Shown here: one piece after another, positions 52,532-61,767 of the stretch
Layout: the number at the start of each line of letters is the position of its first letter
Position numbering within the stretch: the first letter of the stretch is position 1
Source: Candidatus Latescibacterota bacterium
Lineage (GTDB): Bacteria > Latescibacterota > MWCZ01
Assembly (NCBI GenBank): GCA_022706085.1
Contig: JAKJDF010000001.1
Location: 232,526-296,525, forward strand
DNA length: 64,000 nucleotides
Direction of reading: 5' to 3'
The notes under the pieces: model-generated
The model's input: only the letters and a program-made list of their open reading frames with translations
Databases searched by the model: none
What the model was told of the DNA's origin: nothing
Program-made: the position numbers and the translations under genes

Positions 52532-53125
52532 TCAACGCGTTTCCCCGGGTTTTGCCGGACGCAACGTTACTTTGTTGATTGTAATCGGTGTAATGGGATT
52601 GTCGCGGTCATCTCGCGGCGCAGCAACGATCTTGTCTACGACATCCATGCCGCTCAGAACCTCTCCAAAAGCAGTGTACTGCCCGTCCAGGAACGGCGCA
52701 TCCGCCACGCAGATGAAGAACTGACTCCCGCTTGATTTCCGTTCCGGGTTGACTTCGTCCCCCATTCGCGCCGCGGCGAGAGTTCCTCGTTTGTGCGGCA
52801 TCTTTATCTCCGCCGGAATGTCATACGAAGGCCCGCCCATGCCGTCATTGGCTCTGTCGGCATCTTTGCTGTTCGGGTCCCCGCCCTGAATCATGAAACC
52901 GGGAATCACGCGATGAAACGTAGTCCCTTCATAGAATCCTTCTCGCGCCAGCTTCTTGAAGTTCTCCACGTGTCTGGGGGCATCCTCGTCGAAAAACCCG
53001 AGCACGATGTCGCCGGAAGAAGTAGAAATCACCGCTACTTCCCGCGACCTCGACGCGCAGGAAGAAAGAATGACATACACGACGACAAGAGGCAGAGCGG
53101 CAAGGAAGCTAGTTCTTAAGCGCAC
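52532..53125 (-). CDS. Lipoprotein cyclophilin-type peptidyl-prolyl isomerase
   Basis: A 197-residue lipoprotein. The GTG at 53125 has GGAGGAGG 5 bases upstream; the signal reads LPLVVVYVILSSCAS with a lipobox. The cyclophilin core includes GFYEGTTFHRVIPGFMIQGGDPNSKDADR, cut here at residues 63-91, and SGSQFFICVADAPFLDGQYTAFG. It acts at the outer surface of the membrane. It is close kin of the next gene but has no Fn3 domain, so a local duplication is likely. Its start lies 17 bases inside the FmdB gene. Confidence 0.88.
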   Translation of the reverse strand: MRLRTSFLAALPLVVVYVILSSCASRSREVAVISTSSGDIVLGFFDEDAPRHVENFKKLAREGFYEGTTFHRVIPGFMIQGGDPNSKDADRANDGMGGPSYDIPAEIKMPHKRGTLAAARMGDEVNPERKSSGSQFFICVADAPFLDGQYTAFGEVLSGMDVVDKIVAAPRDDRDNPITPITINKVTLRPAKPGETR

Positions 53126-53330
53126 ACGAGCCTCCTCCCGCCATACAACATGAATCGCACGCCGCCGCCTTGGAACTGGAAGCACCGGCATTGGCTTGAG
53201 CGGCAAAAACGCTCAGCTTCTTCTTCACGTTCTTGTTCCCGCAATCACATGCAACCGGCTCACTCCGGTCAAAAATCAGACGCTCAAAATCTGCTCCACA
53301 CGAATCACAATGGTATTCGAAGATCGGCAT
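53109..53330 (-). CDS. FmdB-type zinc-ribbon protein
   Basis: A 73-residue protein beginning MPIFEYHCDSCGADFERLI, the FmdB/zinc ribbon 8 signature with two CxxC-like knuckles (HCDSC and ACDCGN). The cysteine-rich tail CDSCCMAGGGSC may bind a second metal. FmdB-like proteins are small metal-binding proteins of unclear role, once linked to formamidase regulation. AGGAGG stands 8 bases before ATG 53330. It overlaps the next gene by 17 bases. Confidence 0.85.
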   Translation of the reverse strand: MPIFEYHCDSCGADFERLIFDRSEPVACDCGNKNVKKKLSVFAAQANAGASSSKAAACDSCCMAGGGSCALKN

Positions 53331-53386
53331 GGTTCTGCCTCCTGTGTCTGGAAAAACTCTGACATTCCTATACCAAGATAACACCG

Positions 53387-53719
53387 TCACGGGTCGGTCA
53401 GTTCATCTGCGCGGACGCAATGGAGCGCCATATCGACACGCCCCTGGAGATCAAAGGCAACTCCCTCCGAAAGCAGTTTCTCCCTCTGTTCCGTAGGGGT
53501 TTCGAAGGCCCACGCTCCAGTAAGTACACCGTTCCGATTCACCACCCTGTGGCACGGAACATCCGCCTCCCTGCAGACGAACAAAGCGCGACCAACTTGC
53601 CGCGCGTCCCGCGGGCGGTCCAGCGCCAGGGCAACCAGTCCGTACGACGCCACCATTCCGCTCGGAATCCGGCGCACAACGTCGTAAACGCTCCGGGCAA
53701 AGCCTGCGGTGGAAGTCAT
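53387..53719 (-). CDS. MGMT-family DNA-binding protein (DNA-binding domain only)
   Basis: A 110-residue protein equal to the C-terminal domain of O6-alkylguanine-DNA alkyltransferase. The helix-turn-helix (ARQVGRALFVCREAD) and active-site motif PCHRVV with C56 are visible. The cysteine is retained, unlike the alkyltransferase-like proteins that have tryptophan there, so it may still accept alkyl groups even though the N-terminal domain is absent. It would repair or flag alkylated bases. Its ATG overlaps the TGA of the LamG gene (ATGA). Confidence 0.85.
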   Translation of the reverse strand: MTSTAGFARSVYDVVRRIPSGMVASYGLVALALDRPRDARQVGRALFVCREADVPCHRVVNRNGVLTGAWAFETPTEQREKLLSEGVAFDLQGRVDMALHCVRADELTDP

Positions 53720-55278
53720 TCTGCTGCAACCCTCGCTATTTCGCGAAAGTCGAGTGCACGCCCGTAGAGCCTGAAATCCCGGATGGCGCCGTTGAAAACG
53801 TCCTGCTGGCCAAATCCGATGCGCAGGGGAACATCATTCGTGATGTCAAATGGTCTTGGAGTGTGGCAGTTGGACACCTTCACTCCGTTCACCCAGAGGC
53901 TCAACGTGTTTGCCGCCTTCACCGCAGCGATGTGGTTCCACCCGGCACTCAGTTCCGAATCGTGGGTAACGCACGCACCCGCTTCCATCGAGTGTACATG
54001 GCCACTCGGAAGCACTCCCGCAAAAAGCTTCCCCTCGTATACGGCCATTGACCACACCCGCCTGTACCGGACGTCGGGAGTCCAGTCGAGCCTTGCGACG
54101 GCGGTCCATTCCCGGCTGCCGTCAGATCGGTACACCTGTGCCAGCGGCAGGCTTCCTGCATACAGCTTGCCGTTGAACACAGCCATCGCCATCACTTCCA
54201 GTTCATCCGCAAGCCTTCCGCAGTCCGCCCAGTCCTTGCCGCCTTCGTACCTGTACACAACCGCTCTGGGCCATGTCCCCGCATGAAGTGCACCGTTATA
54301 AACGGCAAAAGAATACACCTGGTCTACGTCTTTCTGGAGGCCGCAATCGTGCCATTGCGATCCGTCAAATCGCCAGACACCCGCTCTTTCATTGCCGGCC
54401 GTGAAGAGGGAACCGTTGAATACTCCCAGGGCGAATGCACGGCAATTCCCCGGGCGCCCGATCTCCTCCCAATGTGATTCACGGTCGTACCGGTAAACGC
54501 CCTGCGAATAGAGCGGAATCGCGTACAGGTTTTCCTGAAAAACACTCAACGCAAATGCCTCGCAGGCGTCGCCAAGGCGACCACAATCCACCCAGCGTTG
54601 TCCACCCTCGTAGCGGTACACCTTTCCCCCGGGGAAGGTGTTCGGCGAATCTGGCAGTGACGATCCGGAGGCATGGTAATGCGCCGTTCCCACGTAAAGG
54701 CACCCCTCATGGACGGCCAGTGAGGCGACGCTGTTCGCGCCGTCCGGGCTCCCGCAGTCAATCCACGCGGAATCGCCGGCGTAACGGTACACGTGGCCCC
54801 GCTCGTCGGCTCCTCCTTCGAATGTCCCCACGTACAGACCTCCCTGCCAGACGCACATCGCAAACACAAGGACGGCGTTCCCCGGTCGTCCGCAGTCGCG
54901 CCACGATGGTTCCGAGAGCCCGTCATCGATTCCGAAGAAGAGATTCCGCTTGTTGGATTGGGATGACGTGAGGCCGGGCCGGTCATCGATACTGAGGTTG
55001 AATCCTTTCCTGAGACGGGAATCGAACGAGGAGGCGATATCGCCGGTGATATCCTGCTGCCCTTCTGCTGTCCACACCCGGGTCGAAATCGTGAAATCCC
55101 CGCTTCCAACGCAGCCGGACGACAACGACGGGATCTCAATATGGCCGCTTACGCCGTCAAACCAGCAGGCTGATCCGTCGAAGCGAGCGCCGGTATTGTT
55201 CCCGTGGTGGTTGTTGCCACTCGCATCGCCCGGGTCCAGTTCCAGTTTCCAGTGCCCGATCAAGCAGTCATCCGTCAC
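53716..55278 (-). CDS. LamG-type jelly-roll protein with an inserted beta-propeller
   Basis: A 520-residue protein. The first 100 residues look like the front half of a LamG/concanavalin fold (LIGHWKLELDPGDASGNNHHG, FDGVSGHIEIPSLSSG). Residues about 115-435 are propeller-like repeats of 45-50 residues with a recurring W-x-D-C-G and GKVYRYEGG / GRLGDACEAFALSVF pattern. The final 80 residues (WNHIAAVKAANTLSLWVNGVKV, GAIRDFRLYGRAL) are the closing half of the same LamG fold. Start GTG 55278 has GGAGA 7 bases upstream and overlaps the CpsB stop (GTGA). No signal peptide is seen. It may bind glycans; function unknown. Confidence 0.75.
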   Translation of the reverse strand: MTDDCLIGHWKLELDPGDASGNNHHGNNTGARFDGSACWFDGVSGHIEIPSLSSGCVGSGDFTISTRVWTAEGQQDITGDIASSFDSRLRKGFNLSIDDRPGLTSSQSNKRNLFFGIDDGLSEPSWRDCGRPGNAVLVFAMCVWQGGLYVGTFEGGADERGHVYRYAGDSAWIDCGSPDGANSVASLAVHEGCLYVGTAHYHASGSSLPDSPNTFPGGKVYRYEGGQRWVDCGRLGDACEAFALSVFQENLYAIPLYSQGVYRYDRESHWEEIGRPGNCRAFALGVFNGSLFTAGNERAGVWRFDGSQWHDCGLQKDVDQVYSFAVYNGALHAGTWPRAVVYRYEGGKDWADCGRLADELEVMAMAVFNGKLYAGSLPLAQVYRSDGSREWTAVARLDWTPDVRYRRVWSMAVYEGKLFAGVLPSGHVHSMEAGACVTHDSELSAGWNHIAAVKAANTLSLWVNGVKVSNCHTPRPFDITNDVPLRIGFGQQDVFNGAIRDFRLYGRALDFREIARVAAE

Positions 55279-56087
55279 CTTGAGTTCTCCGTTTTGCGCC
55301 TCACCAGTCTGTGCCACCACCGCACCGGAAGCGTATCCTCCTCCGGGACTGCCCGAATGGCTCTACCCTCTATCGCTGCCCGCGGATTCTCGACAAGAAG
55401 CCTCCGCGCAGTGGGTTCGCTAGTAAGTTCCGCCACACGCTCGTACGCAAAGCGCAGAAACGCAGGCCGCTGCACTGGATCGTGCCCATCCGACGCGATA
55501 AAATGCGCCACACCATTACGAATCATGTGCTCCGCGGCGTTTCGATCCTCTGACCGGGCTTCTCGTGAAAGGCTTCTCGCGTTGATCTGGAACAGAACCC
55601 CGCGGTGAGCGAGCCGCGCCCGAAGATCTGGACGCCGGGCAAGATCAGCATTGCGTTCCGGATGTGCCACAATCGGGCGCAAGCCGGCAAGCTGCGCGGC
55701 GAAAAGCGCTTCTTCAGCAGCCGTGGGGAACTGCATCATCGGATATTCAAGCAGGAAATACCGCCCGTTTCCACCGAAGGTGGCAGTCCTGTGGTTCTTG
55801 ATGTCCTCGGTCGAGGCGCCAAACATGATCTCAGACGCGAGATGGAGTTCGGCAGGCAGTCTTCGGCGGGCAACTTCGTTGACAAGCTCCTGGAAAACCG
55901 ATTGATGCAACCTGTCAACGCGGTCGTCAAAGGGGCCCAGAACGTGCGGAGTTGTGACCCAGCACCTGACCCCGTCTTCCAGACCCTGTTCAATCAGAGC
56001 CACGGAGGAGGCGATGTCTCGCGGCCCGTCGTCTACGCCCGGGAGAAGGTGGACGTGGATATCTACCAGACTTTCAGCAGAGGACAT
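55275..56087 (-). CDS. CpsB/YwqE-type manganese-dependent tyrosine phosphatase (PHP fold)
   Basis: A 270-residue PHP-domain enzyme beginning with VDIHVHLLPGVDDGPRD, the metal-binding start of CpsB/CapC/YwqE phosphatases. Further metal motifs are VTTPHVLG, ASEIMFG, IVAHPERN and HFIASDGHD. In Gram-positive and Bacteroidetes capsule systems it dephosphorylates the BY-kinase that controls polysaccharide export. No BY-kinase or export genes are in the window. It lies 15 bases after the GGGP synthase gene and overlaps the LamG gene start. Confidence 0.88.
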   Translation of the reverse strand: MSSAESLVDIHVHLLPGVDDGPRDIASSVALIEQGLEDGVRCWVTTPHVLGPFDDRVDRLHQSVFQELVNEVARRRLPAELHLASEIMFGASTEDIKNHRTATFGGNGRYFLLEYPMMQFPTAAEEALFAAQLAGLRPIVAHPERNADLARRPDLRARLAHRGVLFQINARSLSREARSEDRNAAEHMIRNGVAHFIASDGHDPVQRPAFLRFAYERVAELTSEPTARRLLVENPRAAIEGRAIRAVPEEDTLPVRWWHRLVRRKTENSR

Positions 56088-56102
56088 CAGAAGTGCCGAT
56101 TT

Positions 56103-56861
56103 TCACGCGGGAGCGGCCGAATGGACAGCGTCAGCGAGTTCCGTGAGGAGGGACCGGCCACTCGTTTTTTCGAGAGCGTTGCCCACGACCACGAAGGATG
56201 CGCCGGCGTGTACGGCTGCCCGCGCGGCGTCACCGGAGCGGATGCCACCTCCCACGATCAACGGCAATGTGATGTATTCGTAACACGCCCTGATCATCTC
56301 CGTCGGGACTGGTTCCTTCGCTCCACTCCCCCCGTCCAGATACACCAGTTTCATCCCCATGTATTCCGCCGCAAGCGCGTGTGCCATGGCAATGTCGGGT
56401 TTTTGCCGCGGAATCGGCTTCGTGTCACTGATGTATTCGATCGTGGTCAACGTGCCCGATTCGACCAGCATGTACGCGGTGGGAATAGGCTCAAGACCAA
56501 TCGCCTTGATCGCAGGGGCTGCTCGCACGTGCTGACCTATCAGAAGATCAGGATTGCGCCCGCTGACGAGCGAGAGGAACAGTATTGCGTCCGCGTCCGC
56601 CGATATCTGGGCCGTACTTCCGGGAAAGATGATCACCGGCAATTTGACCGCGCTTCTGATCTCCCGCACCGCGTCCCCGAACGTGTCCGAAATCAGCAGG
56701 CTGCTCCCCACGAGTATGACGTCAGCACCGGCACGTTCCGCGTCTGCTGCGCGTGCAGCCGCTTCGGCAGGTGCGGTCCGGTCCGGGTCAATAAGAACCC
56801 AGAAACCGGCACCACGGGTCTTCCGCGTCGCCATAATGCGATCAAAAGCGTTCACCAGCAT
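56103..56861 (-). CDS. Geranylgeranylglyceryl phosphate synthase (GGGPS/PcrB family)
   Basis: A 252-residue TIM barrel. Known landmarks: FWVLIDPDRTAP at the start, GADVILVGSS, VIIFPGSTAQIS, LVYLDGGSGAKEPVP and LIVGGGIRSGDAARAAV, which form the phosphate-binding site for glycerol-1-phosphate. The enzyme joins G1P and a prenyl diphosphate, the first committed step of archaeal ether lipids; many FCB-type bacteria also have it. No G1P dehydrogenase is in view. The ATG at 56861 is chosen by homology; the TTG 42 bases upstream is less likely. Confidence 0.9.
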   Translation of the reverse strand: MLVNAFDRIMATRKTRGAGFWVLIDPDRTAPAEAAARAADAERAGADVILVGSSLLISDTFGDAVREIRSAVKLPVIIFPGSTAQISADADAILFLSLVSGRNPDLLIGQHVRAAPAIKAIGLEPIPTAYMLVESGTLTTIEYISDTKPIPRQKPDIAMAHALAAEYMGMKLVYLDGGSGAKEPVPTEMIRACYEYITLPLIVGGGIRSGDAARAAVHAGASFVVVGNALEKTSGRSLLTELADAVHSAAPA

Positions 56862-56997
56862 GTTCCCAGGCGGAATCAGCGTACACGTGCATCCGCCCCT
56901 CAAGAGTCCTTATCATTCCGCGTAAGTCTTCGTCAAATATACAAAAGCTCCTGTTGTCTGGTAACGTGGGCGAGGAAACCTTTTGGCGGACGGGCGA

Positions 56998-59900
56998 CTA
57001 GAATCGTGTTGCCGCCGGTCCGTTGCTTTCCACGCGCCATGTGGTATCGGGTTGGCGCTCACACTGCACCCAGCCGAACACTTCCACCGCGTCCCCCACC
57101 CCGATCTCTTCCACGGTAAAAGCGGATCCGGGCGGAAAAGCGCGCGATGTGGACGAATCAACCCTCTCCAGATGCGCAAGCGGTTCCTGAGTTGACCAGC
57201 CGCCGCGAATGCTCTTCAATCGCGCGCACAGGGTGCGATCGTGGTTGACAAGATAAGCCCCCCGGTAGTACGCCCGCGCCGCCGAAATAGGCATCTGCCC
57301 CTGGATGCGAAAGCCCGTCTCCATGTGCTCCTTCACAACTCCGTCTCCTATGACGGGCGACCAGTTCAGCCACACTCTGACAAGCCTGCCGTTGGCTTCG
57401 AGCACGTTTGTTATCCGGTATGCGAATGAGTCGATTTTTCCACCCGTTCGCCTTCGCACGTAGAGGTAATCCCCCTCACGGGGAGACAGCGTGCTTTCGG
57501 ACACCTGGACCGTTATGGCGTTCTCGGCGGGGCAGACAGCCGCGATCGATCCACGCCAACGGCCTGCCCCTCGGGTGATGCCGCGGTCGCCGCAGGTCAA
57601 AACCCCATCGCCGATCAATGTCATGCGGGAAACGCCGCTGGCGTCCATTTCGACGAATCCCGAGGCGCCCTGAAACGAGATTTCGTCGTCTACCGCGGCC
57701 GGAGAGGAACTGTCTTCCGAACGAAGTATGTAGTGCGCACCACCGTCAAACCCGACCCGCACGCCGTTCACGGGCCCCGAACAGATCAGTCTGGCGTCCT
57801 CGATGGGAAGAGCAGTTCCCGTTTCAATCAGGGAGACGAAATCGGACCGCAGCACGTCAGTTCCGCTTCGCCGGTTGTGACTGAGCAACCAGTCGAGTTC
57901 GTACGGAGGGTTCTCCGCCGGAGCGTGCGGGGACCTTCCGCGGGCCTTGATCAGTTCGCGTGAACCCGTTGCAAGCTGAGTCACACGAAGCTGCAACCCG
58001 TCCGCCTGGTCCAGCAGCCAGTGCGCGGACCAGGGCTCGTCGATGTGCCCGCGGAACACGTCGTAGAGATACGCAAGGCTTTTCGGAACGCCTTCGGGAG
58101 GGGTCTGCCCGTAAGCAACATCCTTGCCGGCGACGGTTCCTCCTTCCTGCGCAGGAAGTTCCGCACTCATCGTGAACTCCCCTGGGAGTCCATGGAACGT
58201 CCACCAGTGGTCGTCGCCCCCCTCCACATGGAACAGGTCCACCGCGTAGTAACGCCCATCGGGGAGGTCTACAAGGCAGAGTGTTCTACGTTGCACGCAT
58301 TCGGGTAATGGTTCCCACTCCCCGGTTTCTCGATTGCCCAATCCGTACCCGGAAGCCTCGACCACCTGAAACGGGCCGCTTCCGGAAAGAAAGCGTATGC
58401 TGTTCTTCCATGCTGGCGGCTCTGAAGCCGTGACCTTGACGCCAAAATGGGTGATCCAGTTCCCGTCCCACGTGTCCATATGCTGCCACGAGTACGGATA
58501 TCCCATGTGCCTCAGTATGTTTCGTCTGTGAGCGAACAATCCCATGTCCATGGGCTGCTCATGGGAATGCCCCGGGTGATCTCCGTAGTAAAGCCATACC
58601 CCGCGGCGGTTCTCCAGATCCCCCGATTCCAGGATCCCGAGCCCGTACCCGTCCAGAAGGCGTGAAGGCTGCATCAACCGCGCGTCGGGTTCGATCGTTT
58701 CGCCAGCAGCCTGCCTGCGAAGCAGTTCGCACATGGTCGAAAACGTCGTGTCATCAGGAAACAACCTGACTGCTTCATCGTACACCGCCAGCGGGTCCCC
58801 TACGTCCATACAGACAACAGTTCTGCACGCCTTCGTGTTGGGGATATCGCCGGAATCACCTATGAGCGGGTAACCGGTCTGCGCGACCACGCACTCAAAC
58901 GGGAACCGCAGAACGTGCCAGAATCTTCCATGTCCGGCAATCGGGTCGTACGCTGGAGACGAATAAAGCGCAGGGTGCTCATTCCGCAGAGCCCGCATAC
59001 CGGAAACAATCGGAGTCAAAGCGGAGACGTGAATACCGTTATACCCGCCAAGCGACTCATACGAGGCGCCATCTTTGTAATAGAAATTCGTCGGCATCCT
59101 CGCTACCTGCCCGCCACCCGAAATGAGCCAGTCCACGAGGCCCTTGCATTCCGGTTGATCCAGCAGGCGGATCAGGTCAAGCATCGCCATCTGCGGTCGA
59201 GGCAGATTCGACATGAGCGCATCATCAAGAGCGGCCTGCACACCGACCCGGAACAGGAACGTTTCGATGTACCGACGTATCTTCTCCCCGTCAGAAAGCG
59301 ACGGCATTCTTGCCCGGACAAACGCTATGAGTTCTGAATCGCCGTCAATCCGGTCGAACACCATGTCATATGCACGGGAGAGGTGCTCATAGTGGTACGG
59401 CATGTTGATGCAATAGTCGTCCATGCCGGAGCCGCCGGCAAGGTTTGCGACCGTTTTTGTCTCCCGCGGTCCCCACGAAATCCTGTCTTTATGTTCTCGG
59501 TAGTGCGGCTCCTCCACTACTTCCTCGTATTTGCGGAAACGGTGCTCCGGGAAAAACGCCAGGTATCGGTGCTCACGAGCGATACTGATCAGCAGATACA
59601 CGATTTTTCTGGCCGCCTTCTGATCTCCCGTTCCCTTGAAATGTTGCGCGAGAGACTGCGCGGTGCCGTATACGAGACGGATGCGCCGAAGCAGCGCATA
59701 CGCAGTGAAACCGAAAACGGCCCCGTCGGGGCTGTGCCAGCCCCACCCGTCGTCCGGGAAGGCGCCACTGGTGTGGTCGCCTTCTGCAAGATTGTTGGTG
59801 GGGTACCATTCCCCGCCAACGGGACATTTCACATGATAGGGCCGGTTCCTTTCGTCCACGATCCACGGGTAATATGCGTTGTGCGAGTAGATCGAAAGGC

Positions 59901-60462
59901 CGTGAACAGGGCAGCCCTTGTCGAGGTTCAGAAAGTGCCACCGTGGAATGTCGCACCGCGGTTCGAGATTCCAGATTTCTTCGTCGGGCCACTCCAGCGC
60001 TTCACATAACGTTCTGTCGCCCTGTGTTCCGCGCGCGCGTCCCGCGGAGTCAACGGCGTGGCCTTCGCTCACCGACGCCCGCGTCTCGCTGTCCCGAACG
60101 CCGATTTCGCGTTCGTCAACCAGCGTGTGGCGGCTTTTCAGCGGAACGTACGTCCTCTCCATCGGCCAAATGCGGGGCAGCGGTATCTCATGGAGCTTGG
60201 CGTCGCGCTCCCAATCTGCTTCCGCAATCACCGGCAGTCGCACAACAACCGACTCGGCTCCACTCTCGCATCGGATTTCTGCCGCGGCGGTCGGCATTAT
60301 GCTCCGGAAATAAAAGAAATACAGTGAGTTGTGCGCATCAGGCGTTCGATCAATCAGCTCAAGGTGCTTGGAATAGAAACAGCGTACAGGTGCGTCCGAT
60401 CGGACAATTACCCTGAACCTGCGCCCTTCGCCGATTCTTTCAGGCGCCCAGACAAGTTCCAT
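56998..60462 (-). CDS. Large heparinase II/III-like protein
   Basis: A 1154-residue protein, no signal peptide. An N-terminal beta region (1-120) leads into an (alpha/alpha) toroid, then a beta-sandwich domain with GDHPGHSHEQPMDMGLFAHRRNIL at about 640-665, the conserved histidine motif of heparinase II/III-family polysaccharide lyases (PL12, PL15, PL17, PL21). Tyrosine-rich helices such as MPYHYEHLSRAYDMVFD come before it. C-terminal jelly-roll modules end the protein. It probably cleaves uronic-acid polysaccharide by beta-elimination; which glycan is unknown. It begins 7 bases after the acetate kinase stop, so it is part of the microcompartment transcript. Confidence 0.8.
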   Translation of the reverse strand: MELVWAPERIGEGRRFRVIVRSDAPVRCFYSKHLELIDRTPDAHNSLYFFYFRSIMPTAAAEIRCESGAESVVVRLPVIAEADWERDAKLHEIPLPRIWPMERTYVPLKSRHTLVDEREIGVRDSETRASVSEGHAVDSAGRARGTQGDRTLCEALEWPDEEIWNLEPRCDIPRWHFLNLDKGCPVHGLSIYSHNAYYPWIVDERNRPYHVKCPVGGEWYPTNNLAEGDHTSGAFPDDGWGWHSPDGAVFGFTAYALLRRIRLVYGTAQSLAQHFKGTGDQKAARKIVYLLISIAREHRYLAFFPEHRFRKYEEVVEEPHYREHKDRISWGPRETKTVANLAGGSGMDDYCINMPYHYEHLSRAYDMVFDRIDGDSELIAFVRARMPSLSDGEKIRRYIETFLFRVGVQAALDDALMSNLPRPQMAMLDLIRLLDQPECKGLVDWLISGGGQVARMPTNFYYKDGASYESLGGYNGIHVSALTPIVSGMRALRNEHPALYSSPAYDPIAGHGRFWHVLRFPFECVVAQTGYPLIGDSGDIPNTKACRTVVCMDVGDPLAVYDEAVRLFPDDTTFSTMCELLRRQAAGETIEPDARLMQPSRLLDGYGLGILESGDLENRRGVWLYYGDHPGHSHEQPMDMGLFAHRRNILRHMGYPYSWQHMDTWDGNWITHFGVKVTASEPPAWKNSIRFLSGSGPFQVVEASGYGLGNRETGEWEPLPECVQRRTLCLVDLPDGRYYAVDLFHVEGGDDHWWTFHGLPGEFTMSAELPAQEGGTVAGKDVAYGQTPPEGVPKSLAYLYDVFRGHIDEPWSAHWLLDQADGLQLRVTQLATGSRELIKARGRSPHAPAENPPYELDWLLSHNRRSGTDVLRSDFVSLIETGTALPIEDARLICSGPVNGVRVGFDGGAHYILRSEDSSSPAAVDDEISFQGASGFVEMDASGVSRMTLIGDGVLTCGDRGITRGAGRWRGSIAAVCPAENAITVQVSESTLSPREGDYLYVRRRTGGKIDSFAYRITNVLEANGRLVRVWLNWSPVIGDGVVKEHMETGFRIQGQMPISAARAYYRGAYLVNHDRTLCARLKSIRGGWSTQEPLAHLERVDSSTSRAFPPGSAFTVEEIGVGDAVEVFGWVQCERQPDTTWRVESNGPAATRF

Positions 60463-60469
60463 ACCGCCC

Positions 60470-61669
60470 TCACGAAGCGTTCCCGCTCAGAAGTGCAAAC
60501 ACAGCCCGCGCGACGATAAGCTCCTCGTTCGTGCGGACGACGACGACTTTGACCGGTGAGGCGTCTGTGGAGATCACCCCTTCCTGCCCGGTGTGTGCAG
60601 AGTTCCTCTCCTCATCCAGAACCACTCCGAGGAAATCAAGCCCATAGAGTATGCGTTTTCTCACATTGACGCCGCGCTCACCAATTCCGCCCGCGAGCCC
60701 GATCACGTCCAGGCCACCCAGAGCGGCCGCCATCGCGCCGATGGTCTTTTTCACATTGTAACAAAACACGTCCAGTGCGAGGCGAGCGCGTTCGCTCCCG
60801 CTGGCGGACGCTGCTTCGAGGTCGCGCACATCACCGGAGGTCCCGCTGATGCCAGCGAGGCCCGCCTCTTTGCACAGAATACGGCGCACGTCATCGGTAC
60901 TCAAGCCTTGTTTGTCCATCACGTGGAGCACTGCGAACACATCGAGGTCTCCGTTCCGCGTGGAATGATCCACGCCACTCTGCGGGGACATGCCCATGGA
61001 CGTGTCAATCGATCGGCCGTCGTGAATTGCGCAGAGAGAAGATGATCCTCCGAGATGGGCCGAAATGAGGCGGCATCGAGAGGCGTCGACGCCAGCCAAC
61101 CTGGGCGCTGTTTCGGCAACATACCGATGGGAGGCGCCGTGGTACCCGTATTTCCGAACGCCATACTTCTCGGCCCAGGAGTACGGAACACCGTAGGTGT
61201 ACGCGTAATCGGGCATCGTAACGTGAAATGCCGGTTCGAACAGCCCGACCAGGGGAAGGTCGGGGAAAAGCGTTCTCATCTGACGAACCGCATTGACGTA
61301 CGGGGGATTATGCGCGGGGGCGATGTCGTTCAAGGCTTCCATCCGACTTATGGCGTCATCGTCCAGCACGACGCAGCCGGGAAGGCCGTCGATCAGCACG
61401 GTCTTGAACCCCACTGCGTCAATCTGTTTGAGCGATCCGATCGGGCTCCTTCCGGAGGTCAGGTCGGACATCATTTTCCCGATGGCTGCCGCGTAATCCG
61501 GAAGATGGATGGTGCTGTTTTCCGAGCGCTCGCCGCTTGAGAACTCCACGGGAGAAGATGAGCTGCCGATCCGTTCCAACCGACCTTCCGCCAGAACGCG
61601 CTCTTCCGGCATCGCCAGGAGGCGGTACTTGAACGACGTGCTGCCAACGTTTACGACCAGAACATGCAT
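60470..61669 (-). CDS. ackA: Acetate kinase
   Basis: A 399-residue ASKHA-fold kinase. Landmarks: VLVVNVGSTSFKYRLL, HNPPYVNAVRQM, FEPAFHVTMPDYAYTYGVPY, YGYHGASHRYVA (catalytic region), LISAHLGGSSSLCAI, and DTSMGMSPQSGVDHSTRNGDLD. It makes ATP from acyl phosphate (acetyl- or propionyl-phosphate). In microcompartment loci it follows the acylating dehydrogenase and PduL to recover energy; a PduL gene may lie beyond the window. It stands after the aldolase gene, across 98 bases that hold a hairpin. Confidence 0.95.
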   Translation of the reverse strand: MHVLVVNVGSTSFKYRLLAMPEERVLAEGRLERIGSSSSPVEFSSGERSENSTIHLPDYAAAIGKMMSDLTSGRSPIGSLKQIDAVGFKTVLIDGLPGCVVLDDDAISRMEALNDIAPAHNPPYVNAVRQMRTLFPDLPLVGLFEPAFHVTMPDYAYTYGVPYSWAEKYGVRKYGYHGASHRYVAETAPRLAGVDASRCRLISAHLGGSSSLCAIHDGRSIDTSMGMSPQSGVDHSTRNGDLDVFAVLHVMDKQGLSTDDVRRILCKEAGLAGISGTSGDVRDLEAASASGSERARLALDVFCYNVKKTIGAMAAALGGLDVIGLAGGIGERGVNVRKRILYGLDFLGVVLDEERNSAHTGQEGVISTDASPVKVVVVRTNEELIVARAVFALLSGNAS

Positions 61670-61690
61670 CCTGCCTTCCTCCGACTCGAC

Positions 61691-61724
61691 CCAAAATCAA
61701 ACGGGCGCATTGCCGTGCGCCCGT
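61691..61724 (-). terminator. Hairpin with T-rich tail between aldolase and acetate kinase genes
   Basis: On the minus strand ACGGGCGCA and TGCGCCCGT form a perfect 9-bp stem with a 6-base loop, followed by TTTGATTTTGG. It is inside the gene train, so it may attenuate rather than stop transcription, letting shell genes exceed downstream genes. Confidence 0.55.
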
Positions 61725-61767
61725 GGTGCAGAAACTGGCCCGTCATATCCGGTTCACTCGCCACAAC

